Of a stretch of DNA of 64,000 nt, positions 17,045-26,773 are shown in pieces. The position numbers and the translations under genes are program-made. Source of the stretch: Cytophagales bacterium (GTDB lineage Bacteria > Bacteroidota > Bacteroidia > Cytophagales > Spirosomataceae); assembly GCA_013298025.1 (NCBI GenBank), contig JAAFJE010000023.1:1-64000 (forward strand), in the 5' to 3' direction. Positions within the stretch are counted from its first letter, which is position 1; each line of letters begins with the position of its first letter. The notes beneath the pieces were generated by a model. The model made no database searches and was not told the DNA's origin. It worked only from the letters and a program-made list of their open reading frames with translations.

Positions 17045-20000
17045 TTAAATACCTAACTTGAATGAGAGTGATATTTGTCTTGGTATAGGCAAGGCTACAC
17101 CGCCCGACGAAAAGAACTCTGGGTCTTGTCCGAGTAATTTTTTGTCTGAATACAACAGCATCAAATTGGTTGCCGAAAGCTTCAGGGAAGCATTTTTTAC
17201 TCCAATGCCCTTCGCCCATTTGGCAGGTAAATTGTACGACAGCGAAACGTTTTTCAAGCGTACAAACGAGCCGTCGGCTACCCGTGCTGTAGAGATATTG
17301 TAGAAGGTATAAGGAAATTCTCCTGACTGAAGGTTTTGATACTGTCGGGCATCTATAATCACAGGAATATTGGTGATTTTTTCGTCGCCATACAATAACC
17401 AACGGTTTGAAAACTCTCTAGGCATGGCTGTAAGGTCGGTGTAAGATTGGTCGAAGCTAGGATTCAATCGAATTTTGTTGCCGCCTTGGTACGATACAAA
17501 AACGTTTAAAGACCAGTTTTTATAGTTGAGGTTGTTCGACCAACCGCCCGTATAAGTGGGGTCCACAGAACCTTCGTATTTGAGGTATTGTGTGATTTTA
17601 CTTTGCATATCGACAATGGTACTAACTTCGCCATTTTCGTTTTTGAACGTTGGTATGCCATTTTCATTGAGTCCTGTAAACTGTAACGAGAACAAGCCTC
17701 TTACGGCATAGCCCTCTTGTGGCCCACCTTCTGCTTTTGTCAGGTCATAAATCAAAGGAAGGCTACTGAGTTTTGTAATTTTATTTTGGTTGAAACCCAA
17801 GGTAAAAGTCGAACGCCACTGTAGGCCTGTTTGGTTGATAGGCGTTGCGGTAAGTGAGAAATCAATACCTTTGGAAGTCATATCGGCGTAATTGGCGAGT
17901 TTGTAGGCTTCGCCACCGATACCAGCCGTTTTGATTAAGCCAATCAAATCGAAGCCTTTGCGTTGGTACGCATCTACTTCAAAATTAAGGGTGTTGTTCC
18001 ATAAACCTAGGTCAAAGCCAACATTGGTTTCGTATTGTTTTTCCCAAGTGAGTTCTGAGTTTTCGAGGTTTTGGATGGCAATAACCGATTCTTTTTCAGA
18101 AAGATAAGGGCGGTTGGTTACGCTGTTTTTGAAAATAGCCGTAGAGTTTCTTGCATTTCCCATGCTGGCTGTTAGTCCATACGTACCACGCAACGACAAT
18201 CTACTGATAATGTCTATATCTTTCAAAAATGCTTCTTCTTTGATGTTCCAAGCCCCACTGACGTTCCAAGTAGGAAGCCATCTTGCGGAGGTGGCACGGC
18301 CCAATTGGTTAGAGCCGTCGAGGCGGGCTGTTCCATTGAAGGTGTATTTGCCTTTGTAAGAATAACTGGCATTAGAGAAAAATGCTACAAAACGGTCCCG
18401 TTGGTTGGCTAACCCATAGTAGTCGAAGTTGCCTTCTAGGTATTGTTTGATAATGCGGTAATCGGTAAACGGAATGCCTCCTTTGTCGAATTGATAGCCG
18501 TAGCCAATAAAGTAGGATTCTTGGCGGTCGGCATATTTGATTTCTTGTCCGAGCAAGGCATTCATGATATGCGTTTGGTCGATGGTTTTATTCCAAGAAA
18601 GTTGGTGTCTTGCATAATAATTCACAAGTTTATCTTCATTTCTTCTATAAATCCCCCCTTGAGGCATCACCACAATAGGCTCGGCTTCTGGGTTATCGGG
18701 GTCACGGTACAAGAATTTGTTTCCTGCTCTTACGGTAGCATTTTCGGCGGCACGATAGGCATTTGCCATGTTCGAGTTTTCGTAGGTATTATTTTCACGG
18801 GTCGATTTTACATACCGAATTGTACCTAACACATCGTAGGTAAAATGCTTCGAGAATTTGTATTGTCCTTCTACCTGAAACTTCAAATCGAGTTGATTGA
18901 GTGCCAAAAAGTTGTTGTTTACTTCATGAATGATATTGAAAGGAGCATAATTGCGTTTGAAATATTCGAGGTTGCCGTTTTCATCATAAGCTGTCAAGGC
19001 TCTACTCGTAGAAAGTGCGTAGTTGAAAGGGTTAATATCGAAATCTCGGTCGTAGCGGCCTTGATAGGCGTTGTTTACCCGGTCTTGTGTAGCGGGTGTG
19101 CGTTGTTCCCGAATAGCTCCTACGGTAGTAAAGCCCAACGAAAGTCGGTCGCTGAGTTTGTAGTTGGCTCGCATATTGGCGGTATAGCGACGCACCCGGT
19201 CGGCGATTGTCCAGCCGCTATCGTCATACACCGACGTAGAGAAATAGTACTGCGAGGCTTCTGTACCAGAGCTAATGCTCAACGAATGCTCTTGTGCGAT
19301 AGAATTGCGGAAAAGAATATCAAACCAATTGGTATTTACTTTGGCATATCTTTGCAAAAATACCGAACGGGATTCGGGCGTATTGACAAGCCCAAATTGT
19401 CCATTGGTGGTATTATAAGTACTAATCAAATCGTACATTTTGCCATAAACGCCTGTGTTGGCACGGCGCGATACGTCGCTGTAGGTAAGCCAGCCTTTGC
19501 GTTCCATTTCGGCATAAACCCCCATTTGCTCGTTCGAGTTCATGATGTTGTAATCGCTGTAGGTGGGTTTCAACATCATCGAAATATTGCTAGTATAGCT
19601 GATGGTTGGCTTTTGGATGCGTCCTTTTTTGGTGGTTACTACAATTACGCCATTCATGGCTCTTGCTCCATACAAGGCGGTGGCAGAGGCATCTTTCAGG
19701 ATTTGGAAGCTTTCAATGTCATCAGAGTTGAGCCCCGATACCGCCGATCCAAGCAGGGTGTTGGCATTTCCCGAAGCGAGGTCGTCGTTTGAGATATTTA
19801 CTACATCTTCTAGCACAACGCCATCAATTACCCAAAGGGGTTTGTTTTCACCCGTGATAGAGGTTGCTCCACGAATCCGAATTTTGGGGGCTGCCCCAAA
19901 TGTACCAGATACGTTTTGTACCGATACCCCAGCCGCACGCCCTTCGAGCATACGCCCTACATCGACCGTACCAGCAATTTTGATTTCGTCGGTTTTCAGC

Positions 20001-20521
20001 TTGACGGCGGCACCCGTAAACATACTGCGGTCTATTTTTTGGTAGCCCGTTACCACCACTTCGTCGATATTTTGGTTGTCAGATTCGAGTACAACATCTA
20101 TTACCGTTTGGTTGCTTACCGTAATTTCTTGCGGTTTGAAACCAACACTCGAAAAAACCAAGACAGCACCTGTTTTTACTTGGATGCGGTACTTGCCCTT
20201 GGTATCGGCAACCGTACCATTTTTTGTACCTTTTTCTCGAATAATAGCACCCACCAGCGGGCTTTTGCTGCCATTCATGTCTATTTCATACACCGTACCC
20301 GTGACGGTAAGGTCGGCAAGTTTGACTTGTGCCAAAGGCGGAGGCAATGGGCGTTTGGCAAAGCCAACAGACAAACTGCAAAGCCAAAGCATACCCCACA
20401 GGAATATGCGAGAAATGGGCGGCACATATACGTGGTTATGCCGCAAACAACCTAGCGAAAATAGCATTTTTAAAGGGCGTTTAGTAGTGTTATTTGTCAT
20501 AATGAAGCGTTTTGACAACAA
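17045..20521 (-). CDS. SusC/RagA family TonB-linked outer membrane protein
   Basis: Large TonB-dependent channel (1158 residues) that imports what SusD binds. The start is uncertain between ATG 20521 and ATG 20500; either leaves a long basic leader before the hydrophobic signal (FLWGMLWLCSLSVGFA). A CarboxypepD_reg-like domain follows (about 60-135). It is followed by QNIDEVVVTGYQ and the SusC plug signature (GVSVQNVSGTFGAAPKIRIR, then NKPLWVIDGVVLED and SFQILKDASATALYGARAMN). The barrel ends in RQISLSFKLGI. It heads the operon 20.5 to 13.4 kb; no adjacent sigma/anti-sigma pair was seen. Confidence 0.93.
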   Translation of the reverse strand: MLSKRFIMTNNTTKRPLKMLFSLGCLRHNHVYVPPISRIFLWGMLWLCSLSVGFAKRPLPPPLAQVKLADLTVTGTVYEIDMNGSKSPLVGAIIREKGTKNGTVADTKGKYRIQVKTGAVLVFSSVGFKPQEITVSNQTVIDVVLESDNQNIDEVVVTGYQKIDRSMFTGAAVKLKTDEIKIAGTVDVGRMLEGRAAGVSVQNVSGTFGAAPKIRIRGATSITGENKPLWVIDGVVLEDVVNISNDDLASGNANTLLGSAVSGLNSDDIESFQILKDASATALYGARAMNGVIVVTTKKGRIQKPTISYTSNISMMLKPTYSDYNIMNSNEQMGVYAEMERKGWLTYSDVSRRANTGVYGKMYDLISTYNTTNGQFGLVNTPESRSVFLQRYAKVNTNWFDILFRNSIAQEHSLSISSGTEASQYYFSTSVYDDSGWTIADRVRRYTANMRANYKLSDRLSLGFTTVGAIREQRTPATQDRVNNAYQGRYDRDFDINPFNYALSTSRALTAYDENGNLEYFKRNYAPFNIIHEVNNNFLALNQLDLKFQVEGQYKFSKHFTYDVLGTIRYVKSTRENNTYENSNMANAYRAAENATVRAGNKFLYRDPDNPEAEPIVVMPQGGIYRRNEDKLVNYYARHQLSWNKTIDQTHIMNALLGQEIKYADRQESYFIGYGYQFDKGGIPFTDYRIIKQYLEGNFDYYGLANQRDRFVAFFSNASYSYKGKYTFNGTARLDGSNQLGRATSARWLPTWNVSGAWNIKEEAFLKDIDIISRLSLRGTYGLTASMGNARNSTAIFKNSVTNRPYLSEKESVIAIQNLENSELTWEKQYETNVGFDLGLWNNTLNFEVDAYQRKGFDLIGLIKTAGIGGEAYKLANYADMTSKGIDFSLTATPINQTGLQWRSTFTLGFNQNKITKLSSLPLIYDLTKAEGGPQEGYAVRGLFSLQFTGLNENGIPTFKNENGEVSTIVDMQSKITQYLKYEGSVDPTYTGGWSNNLNYKNWSLNVFVSYQGGNKIRLNPSFDQSYTDLTAMPREFSNRWLLYGDEKITNIPVIIDARQYQNLQSGEFPYTFYNISTARVADGSFVRLKNVSLSYNLPAKWAKGIGVKNASLKLSATNLMLLYSDKKLLGQDPEFFSSGGVALPIPRQISLSFKLGI

Positions 20522-20931
20522 TAGTTTCGGTTAAAGCAGGCAATATTTCTTTAACTATTCTAAAAGTAAGGATGTTTAGCGTTATTCGGTGTTATTGGTC
20601 AATTAATGTGCTTTCGACCAGTCCTTAAATATAGTTGAATAAGCATAAAGTGATATTTTTCCTGCAATAGAGAGGATTAAACTCATATAAATGTACAAAT
20701 AAATCTTATTCAAGCAGATAAAATATCCTGATTTTTCTCCGAAAAAAGTACTTGTCGATTACCGCCCTTAAAGCAAAATTCTACCTAGTTTACGGATAAA
20801 TTTTATGTTTTTTGTAAAAATACGACGGCGGAATATTTATCTTTGTGGCTCATTGTTATCATAAACTGGTTAATTACAGCAAACTGAATCGAACCAATTG
20901 CCTGTAATACCTCCTAATAGAAACGAGAAAT
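20522..20931. other. divergent promoter region between susC-like gene and accD
   Basis: A 410-bp AT-rich stretch without a gene. The accD side has a promoter candidate at 20811-20845. On the susC side no TAnnTTTG match was found. Confidence 0.4.
20811..20845 (+). promoter_or_regulatory. candidate promoter of accD
   Basis: TTTG (20811-20814) and TATCTTTG (20838-20845) match the Bacteroidota -33 and -7 boxes; the 23-nt spacer is a little long. Confidence 0.4.
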
Positions 20932-21774
20932 ATGTCTTGGTTTACCAGAAAAGATAAGGGAATTTTAACGCCCACCGAGTTTAAACGTGAAGCTCCAGAC
21001 GGGCTTTGGTACCAATGTCCTTCTTGTAAAAAAGTGATGCACACCCGTGAGCATCGCCTTTTTGCTTGGACTTGCTCTAGTTGCAATTATCACGAGAAAA
21101 TTGGTTCTCAGGATTACTTTGAATTGTTATTCGACCAAACACGCTATACCGAACTAGACGCTTATATGTCGTCTGGCGACCCACTTAGTTTTGTGGATAC
21201 CAAACGCTACCCCGACCGTATCAAGGCTACCGAAAAGAAAACGGGCTTGAAAGATGCCGTTCGGACGGCACACGGCAAAATGAATGAGGTAGATGTAGTA
21301 ATTGCGGCGATGGATTTTGCCTTTATCGGTGGTTCGATGGGCTCGGTTGTGGGTGAAAAAATTGCCCGTGCTATTGATTTTGCCTTGAAACACAAAATGC
21401 CTTTCCTCATGATTTCTAAATCGGGTGGGGCAAGGATGATGGAAGCGGGCTTCTCGCTGATGCAAATGGCAAAAACGTCGGCTAAATTGGCGTTGTTGGC
21501 AGAAGCAAAAATTCCTTATGTGTCGTTGCTTACCGACCCTACTACGGGTGGTGTAACTGCTTCGTATGCTATGCTTGGCGACTTCAATATTTCGGAGCCA
21601 GGGGCTTTGATTGGCTTCGCTGGCCCAAGGGTTATCCGTGAAACCATTGGTAAAGATTTGCCCAAAGGTTTCCAAAGTGCCGAATTTGTCCTAGAGCATG
21701 GTTTCTTGGATTTTATCGTAGATAGAAAAGACCTGAAAGATAAACTGACGGCTTTGTTCAATATGTTGAAATAG
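20932..21774 (+). CDS. accD: acetyl-CoA carboxylase carboxyltransferase subunit beta
   Basis: Carries out, with the alpha subunit AccA, transfer of CO2 from biotin to acetyl-CoA, the first step of fatty acid synthesis. The N-terminal C4 zinc ribbon is intact (C29, C32, C48, C51 in CPSCKK and CSSCNYH). The crotonase-fold carboxyltransferase core follows, with [46 protein letters not shown] and [16 protein letters not shown]. Length 280 residues is normal. It is a single-gene unit with its own promoter and terminator; accA is not in the window. Confidence 0.97.
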   Translation: MSWFTRKDKGILTPTEFKREAPDGLWYQCPSCKKVMHTREHRLFAWTCSSCNYHEKIGSQDYFELLFDQTRYTELDAYMSSGDPLSFVDTKRYPDRIKATEKKTGLKDAVRTAHGKMNEVDVVIAAMDFAFIGGSMGSVVGEKIARAIDFALKHKMPFLMISKSGGARMMEAGFSLMQMAKTSAKLALLAEAKIPYVSLLTDPTTGGVTASYAMLGDFNISEPGALIGFAGPRVIRETIGKDLPKGFQSAEFVLEHGFLDFIVDRKDLKDKLTALFNMLK

Positions 21775-21797
21775 AAGCCTGTGGCGGTTGTTTTTCC

Positions 21798-21843
21798 AAG
21801 GCATCAATATTTGCTTTCCTAAGCAAATGTTGATGCCTTTTTT
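21798..21843 (+). terminator. terminator after accD
   Basis: AAGGCATCAATATTTGCTT / AAGCAAATGTTGATGCCTT, one mismatch, followed by T run. Confidence 0.85.
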
Positions 21844-21986
21844 ATAAAAAAAGTACTATAACTGTTCTACAGATAAGCATAGCTTTTTGCGAGAATTTTA
21901 CTAACATTGCAATAAATATACACATCGTTTCAAACGTTCGTGCAGTACCAAGTACGACGATTGAATTTATCAAAATCAATATTTCT

Positions 21987-22919
21987 ATGTTCAAATACCA
22001 ACACACCATCCTAAGTCTTTTATTACTGGTATCCACCCTTACTTCTTTGGCACAAGAAGTAAAACCCGAAGCTCCCAAAGATACAACCTACTGGAAGAAG
22101 AAAACTTCTTTTGGTGCAACCTTCAATCAAGCCAGTTTCAACGACGCTTGGCAAAGCGTACAAGGGGCTAGAGGCTCGGTAGGATTGAATGTTTTTTTCA
22201 ATGCCAAAGGCGAATATACCCGAGGTAAACTCAACTGGGTGAACGATTTGCAGATGCAATATGGCTTGCTCGACAATGGGCAGGGCTTGCGTAAAACCAT
22301 TGATAGGATTTTCTTCGACACAAAATTAGGGGAAAGAATATCACCTCATTGGTTGTTTATTGCCAACTTCAACTTCCAAACGCAGTTTGCCAAAGGCTAT
22401 AATTATGGTGCTGGCCCCGATGTAACCAATCCCAACGGCACAATTACCAAGAGCGATTTGTTAGTTTCAAATTTGTTTTCGCCCGCCTTTCTTACCGAGT
22501 CGATTGGTTTGGAATGGAAGCCATCAAAGATGTTCAACATGACTTTTGCCCCTGGTGCTTTGCGTCAGACCATTGTTTTAGACCAAAGTATTGCCCCCAA
22601 GGCTGGCGAACGCTACGGTGTGCCAGATGGACAAAAGGTAAGAAATGACGTTGCCTTGATGCAAATTGTGGCAAACTTAGATAAAGAAATTGCTAAAAAT
22701 ATCAACCTGAAATGCCGCTATGCTGTGTTTGTGAAATACAACAACTTGGCGGCTATTGATAACCGTCTGGATGCTAAATTTACGGCAAAAGTCAACAAAT
22801 ATATCAGTACTACTTTCGACGTAATTGTGCAATATTTCCAAGACCAAAGCATGAATGTGCAAGTAGCCCAAAACCTTGGCGTAGGCTTTTTGTACAACTT
22901 TAATGATGGTAAAAAATAG
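21987..22919 (+). CDS. DUF3078 family outer membrane protein
   Basis: The 310-residue protein has a signal peptide (ending LTSLAQ). The mature start carries the family pattern YWKKKTSFGATFNQASFNDAW, followed by strands with alternating residues such as GKLNWVNDLQMQYGLLDNG and SIGLEWKPSKMFNMTFAPG. It ends in QNLGVGFLYNFNDGKK, a beta-barrel type C-terminus. DUF3078 proteins are Bacteroidota-specific probable outer membrane proteins of unknown role. Single-gene unit with a strong terminator. Confidence 0.88.
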   Translation: MFKYQHTILSLLLLVSTLTSLAQEVKPEAPKDTTYWKKKTSFGATFNQASFNDAWQSVQGARGSVGLNVFFNAKGEYTRGKLNWVNDLQMQYGLLDNGQGLRKTIDRIFFDTKLGERISPHWLFIANFNFQTQFAKGYNYGAGPDVTNPNGTITKSDLLVSNLFSPAFLTESIGLEWKPSKMFNMTFAPGALRQTIVLDQSIAPKAGERYGVPDGQKVRNDVALMQIVANLDKEIAKNINLKCRYAVFVKYNNLAAIDNRLDAKFTAKVNKYISTTFDVIVQYFQDQSMNVQVAQNLGVGFLYNFNDGKK

Positions 22920-22944
22920 CATAAGCCTAGGTTAAAAGCTTTAC

Positions 22945-22978
22945 AACAAGGTATTGGACACCCCAATACCTTGTTTTC
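22945..22978 (+). terminator. terminator after DUF3078 gene
   Basis: AACAAGGTATTGG-acacc-CCAATACCTTGTT followed by TTCTT. Confidence 0.85.
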
Positions 22979-23250
22979 TTTAGTAGTATATATTTTTTAT
23001 AATGAACGAATTAGCTCGTACAAATGGCCTTTTTTGTAAGTCAACACCTCTTTTGTGAGCATACCTAACAAAGATACTTTGTGGAAAAAACAAGCGATAC
23101 AAGCGATGTTTTTTATCAAGAAGCCTAGTTATGTATTAGGCTTTTTTAATTACTTTGCATAAGAAAAGAGGAGGCTTGTGTGGGGCGGCGTATCAAATCA
23201 TTCCAGCAAGAAAAAGATACTGCATAAACTATTGCTTAAATAATCATTGT
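22979..23250 (+). other. gene-free stretch upstream of murD, possible small RNA
   Basis: A second terminator-like hairpin, AAGCCTA (23121-23127) / TAGGCTT (23137-23143) with a T run, has no protein gene before it. A small hairpin ACAAAG/CTTTGT (around 23069-23083) lies upstream. A short transcript ending at 23147 is possible; a murD leader attenuator is the alternative. Confidence 0.25.
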
Positions 23251-24588
23251 ATGAAAATTGTCATTTTAGGAGGAGGAGAAAGTGGTGTAGGGGCAGCTTT
23301 ACTAGCCAAGCACAAAGGATTTGATGTTTTTTTATCAGACAAAGGTGTACTTTCTGAAAAGTATAAGGAGATACTCGACCAACACGGGATTCCTTATGAA
23401 GAAGGGCAACACAACGAAGAGTTTATTTTAGATGCCGACGAAGTTATCAAAAGCCCCGGTATTCCCGACAAAGTGGAGCTTATCAAAAAGCTAAAATCAC
23501 TTAAAAAACCTATTATTTCAGAAATAGAATTTGCGGCACGCTATACCAAAGCAAAAATCATTGCTATTACGGGTAGCAATGGCAAAACCACCACTACTTT
23601 GCTGACATACCATTTGCTCAAAAATGCAGGCTTCAATGTAGGTTTGGCGGGCAACGTAGGCGATAGTTTTGCCAAACAAGTGATAGAAGATACATTCGAT
23701 TATTTTGTGCTAGAATTGTCTAGCTTTCAGTTAGATAACTGCTACGATTTTAGGGCAGATGTGGCTATTTTATTGAATATTACACCCGACCATCTCGACC
23801 GCTACGAGTATAATTTTCAAAATTATATCAATTCAAAATTTAGGATTTTACAAAATATGACTCCTGAAAACGATTTTATCTATTTTCAGGAAAGCGAAGC
23901 CTTGGCCCAAGTGCTAGAAGAAAAGCATTTTGCAGTGCAGTATTTGCCCGTGTCTATCAAACAAAAAGTGGCAACAGGCGGCTCGGTCATCGACGGAATG
24001 CTAGAAGCGACTTATCGAGGAAATACCTTTCAGCTCCCAATCGAGCAATTGCCCATCAAAGGAACGCACAACGGCATCAATGCGGCTTGTGCTGTGTTGG
24101 CTGCCAAAGCCGTGGGCTTATCGGACGAAGCCATTACCGAAGGGTTACTTTCGTTTACCAGCGTAGAGCATCGCCTCGAACCAGCAGGTACTATCAAGGG
24201 CATTTCGTTTGTAAACGACTCTAAAGCCACCAACGTCGATTCGGTGTTTTATGCTTTGGGAAGTTTTAGCAACCCCATTATTTTGATTATGGGCGGTGTG
24301 GATAAAGGAAACGATTATTCACAAATTGATGAATTAGTAGCCGAAAAAGTCAAAGCATTGATTTGTATGGGTATAGACAACCACAAATTACTAGATTATT
24401 TTGGCAAAAAAGTCCCACAAATTTTTGATACCAAAAGTATGCAAGAAGCCGTAGCATTGGGCTTGTCGCTAGGCGAAGAAGGTGATGTGGTATTGCTTTC
24501 GCCAGCCTGTGCAAGCTTCGATTTATTCAAAAATTATGAAGACCGTGGCCGACAATTCAAAGAAGCGGTGAAGGGCTTGGGTGAATAG
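23251..24588 (+). CDS. murD: UDP-N-acetylmuramoyl-L-alanine--D-glutamate ligase
   Basis: Adds D-glutamate to UDP-MurNAc-L-Ala in peptidoglycan precursor synthesis (cytoplasm). I start at the ATG at 23251 (445 residues): MKIVILGGGESGVG is the normal N-terminus, and the longer frame from 23155 runs through the leader. The ATP-binding loop ITGSNGKTTT lies at 106-115, the Mur-ligase centre at ELSSFQLDN and NITPDHLDRY, and the C-terminal domain at VNDSKATNVDS and LSPACASFDLFKNYEDRG. It opens the broken dcw cluster of this window; upstream members such as mraY, murE and murF are not adjacent. Confidence 0.96.
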   Translation: MKIVILGGGESGVGAALLAKHKGFDVFLSDKGVLSEKYKEILDQHGIPYEEGQHNEEFILDADEVIKSPGIPDKVELIKKLKSLKKPIISEIEFAARYTKAKIIAITGSNGKTTTTLLTYHLLKNAGFNVGLAGNVGDSFAKQVIEDTFDYFVLELSSFQLDNCYDFRADVAILLNITPDHLDRYEYNFQNYINSKFRILQNMTPENDFIYFQESEALAQVLEEKHFAVQYLPVSIKQKVATGGSVIDGMLEATYRGNTFQLPIEQLPIKGTHNGINAACAVLAAKAVGLSDEAITEGLLSFTSVEHRLEPAGTIKGISFVNDSKATNVDSVFYALGSFSNPIILIMGGVDKGNDYSQIDELVAEKVKALICMGIDNHKLLDYFGKKVPQIFDTKSMQEAVALGLSLGEEGDVVLLSPACASFDLFKNYEDRGRQFKEAVKGLGE

Positions 24589-24642
24589 TTCTAAGTCGGT
24601 ATTAGTACTTAATTGTGATGTAGAATAATTAGACAATAGGTT

Positions 24643-25893
24643 ATGTACATAGAATCTCTAGTGATACGAAACATCCGTTCGATAGATACATTTGAGATGG
24701 ATTTCAAAAATCATGCAGGTTGGCATGTGCTTATTGGGGATAATGGGTCTGGGAAATCGAGTGTCATCAGAAGTATTGCCATTGGGCTACTAGGAGAAGA
24801 CGATACCAAAGCACTTTCATTCTCTGAAAACTTTGCTACATGGCTTCCTCCCAATGAAGTCACAGGCAATATTGAAATAAAAGGAATGAGAGATAACAAT
24901 TATGACATGCCCGTATATAAATCAAATAAAAAGTTTACTTCTCATGTCACAATTGAGCGTATAAATGGTAATGACAAAGTGACAATCAATGGTAAAGTTA
25001 CACCGCAAACAGCACTTTGGGGGCAATACAGCAGTAATAATGGGTGGTTTGTAGCTGCGTATGGGCCATTCAGAAGATTGAGAGGAAATACAGAAACTGT
25101 TATCAGTTCAAGACCTAGGCTTGGTGCTTGTATTACGGCTTTTAGAGATGATATTGCCCTGACTCAACTAACGGAGTGGTTGAAGAATTTGGCTCTTGAT
25201 GCGACCAAAAAGCCAAAAGCTAAAAAGAATTTAGAAGGTATTATTGCATTTATCAATTCATCGCAGTTATTGCCTGGCGGTGCTCAATTAACGGACGACA
25301 TTGATTCTGACGGTATAAAATTGGTCGATGGGAATAATGTCAAAGTTTCATTACAGGAAATGAGCGATGGGTTTAGGTCTATTTTGAGTATGATACTCGA
25401 CATCATTAGGTATATGATAGAGGTGTATGGTACTGATAATGTTTTTAAAACCAATGGTATTTTTCATGAAATAGATTTGCCCGGTGTTGTGCTAATTGAC
25501 GAAGTAGATGCTCATTTACATCCAACTTGGCAAACGAGAATTGGGCAATGGTTTACGAAGTTTTTCCCCAATATTCAATTTATTGTCACTACACATAGTC
25601 CGTTGGTATGTAGGGCTTGTGAGCAAGGCAGTATTTGGCGTTTGGCGAGTCCTGGCAGTGAACTTAGTTCTGGTAAAGTAACGGGTACAGATTTGCAACG
25701 TCTTATCTATGGAGATGTGCTTGATGCTTATGGTACTGAAATTTTTGGCGAAAATGTGAGCCAATCCGAGGCAGGGGCTGATTTGGCAAAGGAATTAACG
25801 GCATTGAGCAAAAGAGTGTTTTTAGGAGAGAAACTTACAAGCAAAGAAAAGGAGAGAATTAGCGAAATTAAAAAAATATTACCTGCAATATAA
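24643..25893 (+). CDS. AAA/SMC-type ATPase, PtuA-like (Septu anti-phage system)
   Basis: A 416-residue RecF/OLD-type ATPase. Walker A is GDNGSGKSS (32-40), the ABC-type signature is LQEMSDGFRS (about 237-246), Walker B is GVVLIDEVDAHLHP (281-294) and the H-loop TTHSP (316-320). The insert between Walker A and the signature is short, so there is no long coiled coil. The next gene, overlapping by one base (TAATG), encodes an HNH nuclease; ATPase plus HNH in this order is the Septu PtuA/PtuB arrangement. PtuA is thought to hold and control the nuclease until phage infection. It starts 54 bp after murD and reads in the same direction, with no promoter box seen. Other ATPase-HNH effectors (as in retrons) are the alternative, but no reverse transcriptase is near. 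Confidence 0.75.
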   Translation: MYIESLVIRNIRSIDTFEMDFKNHAGWHVLIGDNGSGKSSVIRSIAIGLLGEDDTKALSFSENFATWLPPNEVTGNIEIKGMRDNNYDMPVYKSNKKFTSHVTIERINGNDKVTINGKVTPQTALWGQYSSNNGWFVAAYGPFRRLRGNTETVISSRPRLGACITAFRDDIALTQLTEWLKNLALDATKKPKAKKNLEGIIAFINSSQLLPGGAQLTDDIDSDGIKLVDGNNVKVSLQEMSDGFRSILSMILDIIRYMIEVYGTDNVFKTNGIFHEIDLPGVVLIDEVDAHLHPTWQTRIGQWFTKFFPNIQFIVTTHSPLVCRACEQGSIWRLASPGSELSSGKVTGTDLQRLIYGDVLDAYGTEIFGENVSQSEAGADLAKELTALSKRVFLGEKLTSKEKERISEIKKILPAI

Positions 25894-26720
25894 TGATTCA
25901 GTTAATAAGACCTTCTCTTACCATTACGCATAATGCCCAATTGAGGGAATATCAGAGGACTGTAGATGCTTGCACGACATTTTCAGCAAAAGTTCGCTTT
26001 GCCAAAGATGACTTTTCCACTAAAAATGTAGTAGGAAATGCCGTTTTCGACCATGTTAAAAGTAAGCTAAAAGAAATGTGTAGCGGAGCAGAGCGTTGCC
26101 ATTATTGCGAAGATTCGGCAGTAGATCAAGTAGAACATTTTTATCCTAAAGATGCTTATCCTGAGTGCTGTTATGATTGGAATAATTATTTTTACGTTTG
26201 TGGCCCTTGTAATAGAAAGAAAAATAATAAATGTGCCATTATCAATGCCCAAGGTCAATTGATAGATGTTACACCTCCCAAAACAAAAGCTCATCTAGTT
26301 ATTGATAGAACTCCGCCCGTGTCTGGACGATATGCCTATGTGAATACAGAAAACGAAAATCCTTTAGACTTTTTTATGCTCGATATATTCAATGGTACTT
26401 TTGCATTGGTGGAGAATCCACATAAACAAGGTGTTGATTTGCTAAGAGCAACCTACACACTTGAGCAGTTGGATATAGGAAGAAAAAGGGTTTTGTGTAG
26501 GGCTCGCCAAAAAGCATACCAAGATTTTTTAAATGCTTTAGAAGCTTATTGGTTTGAATCACAGGTAATTAAACCTGATAAAGCAAAGCTTAAAAGAATT
26601 ATTGCTTGTATAAAAGAGGCAAATCATCAAACCGTTTGGCAAGAAATGAAAAGACAAAAAGACCTAATTCCAGAACTATCCGCTATTTTTGGTAAACTGC
26701 CAGTAGCTTTAGGATGGTAA
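25893..26720 (+). CDS. HNH endonuclease, PtuB-like (Septu anti-phage system)
   Basis: The 275-residue protein has an HNH site with zinc-binding pairs: CHYC (69-72), the catalytic VEHFYPK (H82), the middle asparagine in DWNNYF (N97) and CGPCNRKKNN (C103, C106). This CxxC...EHfxPK...CxxCN layout is that of the HNH family found with Septu and retron ATPases. The C-terminal 130 residues are helical and basic, probably for ATPase or DNA contact. It overlaps the ATPase stop codon by one base, so translation is coupled. It would cut nucleic acid when released by the ATPase. Downstream is ftsW, 53 bp away. Confidence 0.75.
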   Translation: MIQLIRPSLTITHNAQLREYQRTVDACTTFSAKVRFAKDDFSTKNVVGNAVFDHVKSKLKEMCSGAERCHYCEDSAVDQVEHFYPKDAYPECCYDWNNYFYVCGPCNRKKNNKCAIINAQGQLIDVTPPKTKAHLVIDRTPPVSGRYAYVNTENENPLDFFMLDIFNGTFALVENPHKQGVDLLRATYTLEQLDIGRKRVLCRARQKAYQDFLNALEAYWFESQVIKPDKAKLKRIIACIKEANHQTVWQEMKRQKDLIPELSAIFGKLPVALGW

Positions 26721-26773
26721 TAACGATTTACTATAAAAACCAGGTATAAAATAATTAAACTTATCCATCATTT

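Noticed and set aside
18845-19792. Plus-strand 315-residue ORF inside the susC-like gene
   Set aside because: Antisense shadow of the SusC barrel; no coding features of its own.
23155-23250. N-terminal extension of MurD
   Set aside because: The 32 extra residues are not Mur-like and the ATG at 23251 gives the standard N-terminus.
24589-24642. Retron before the ATPase/HNH pair
   Set aside because: The gap to murD is 54 bp, too short for msr-msd, and no reverse transcriptase gene is present.
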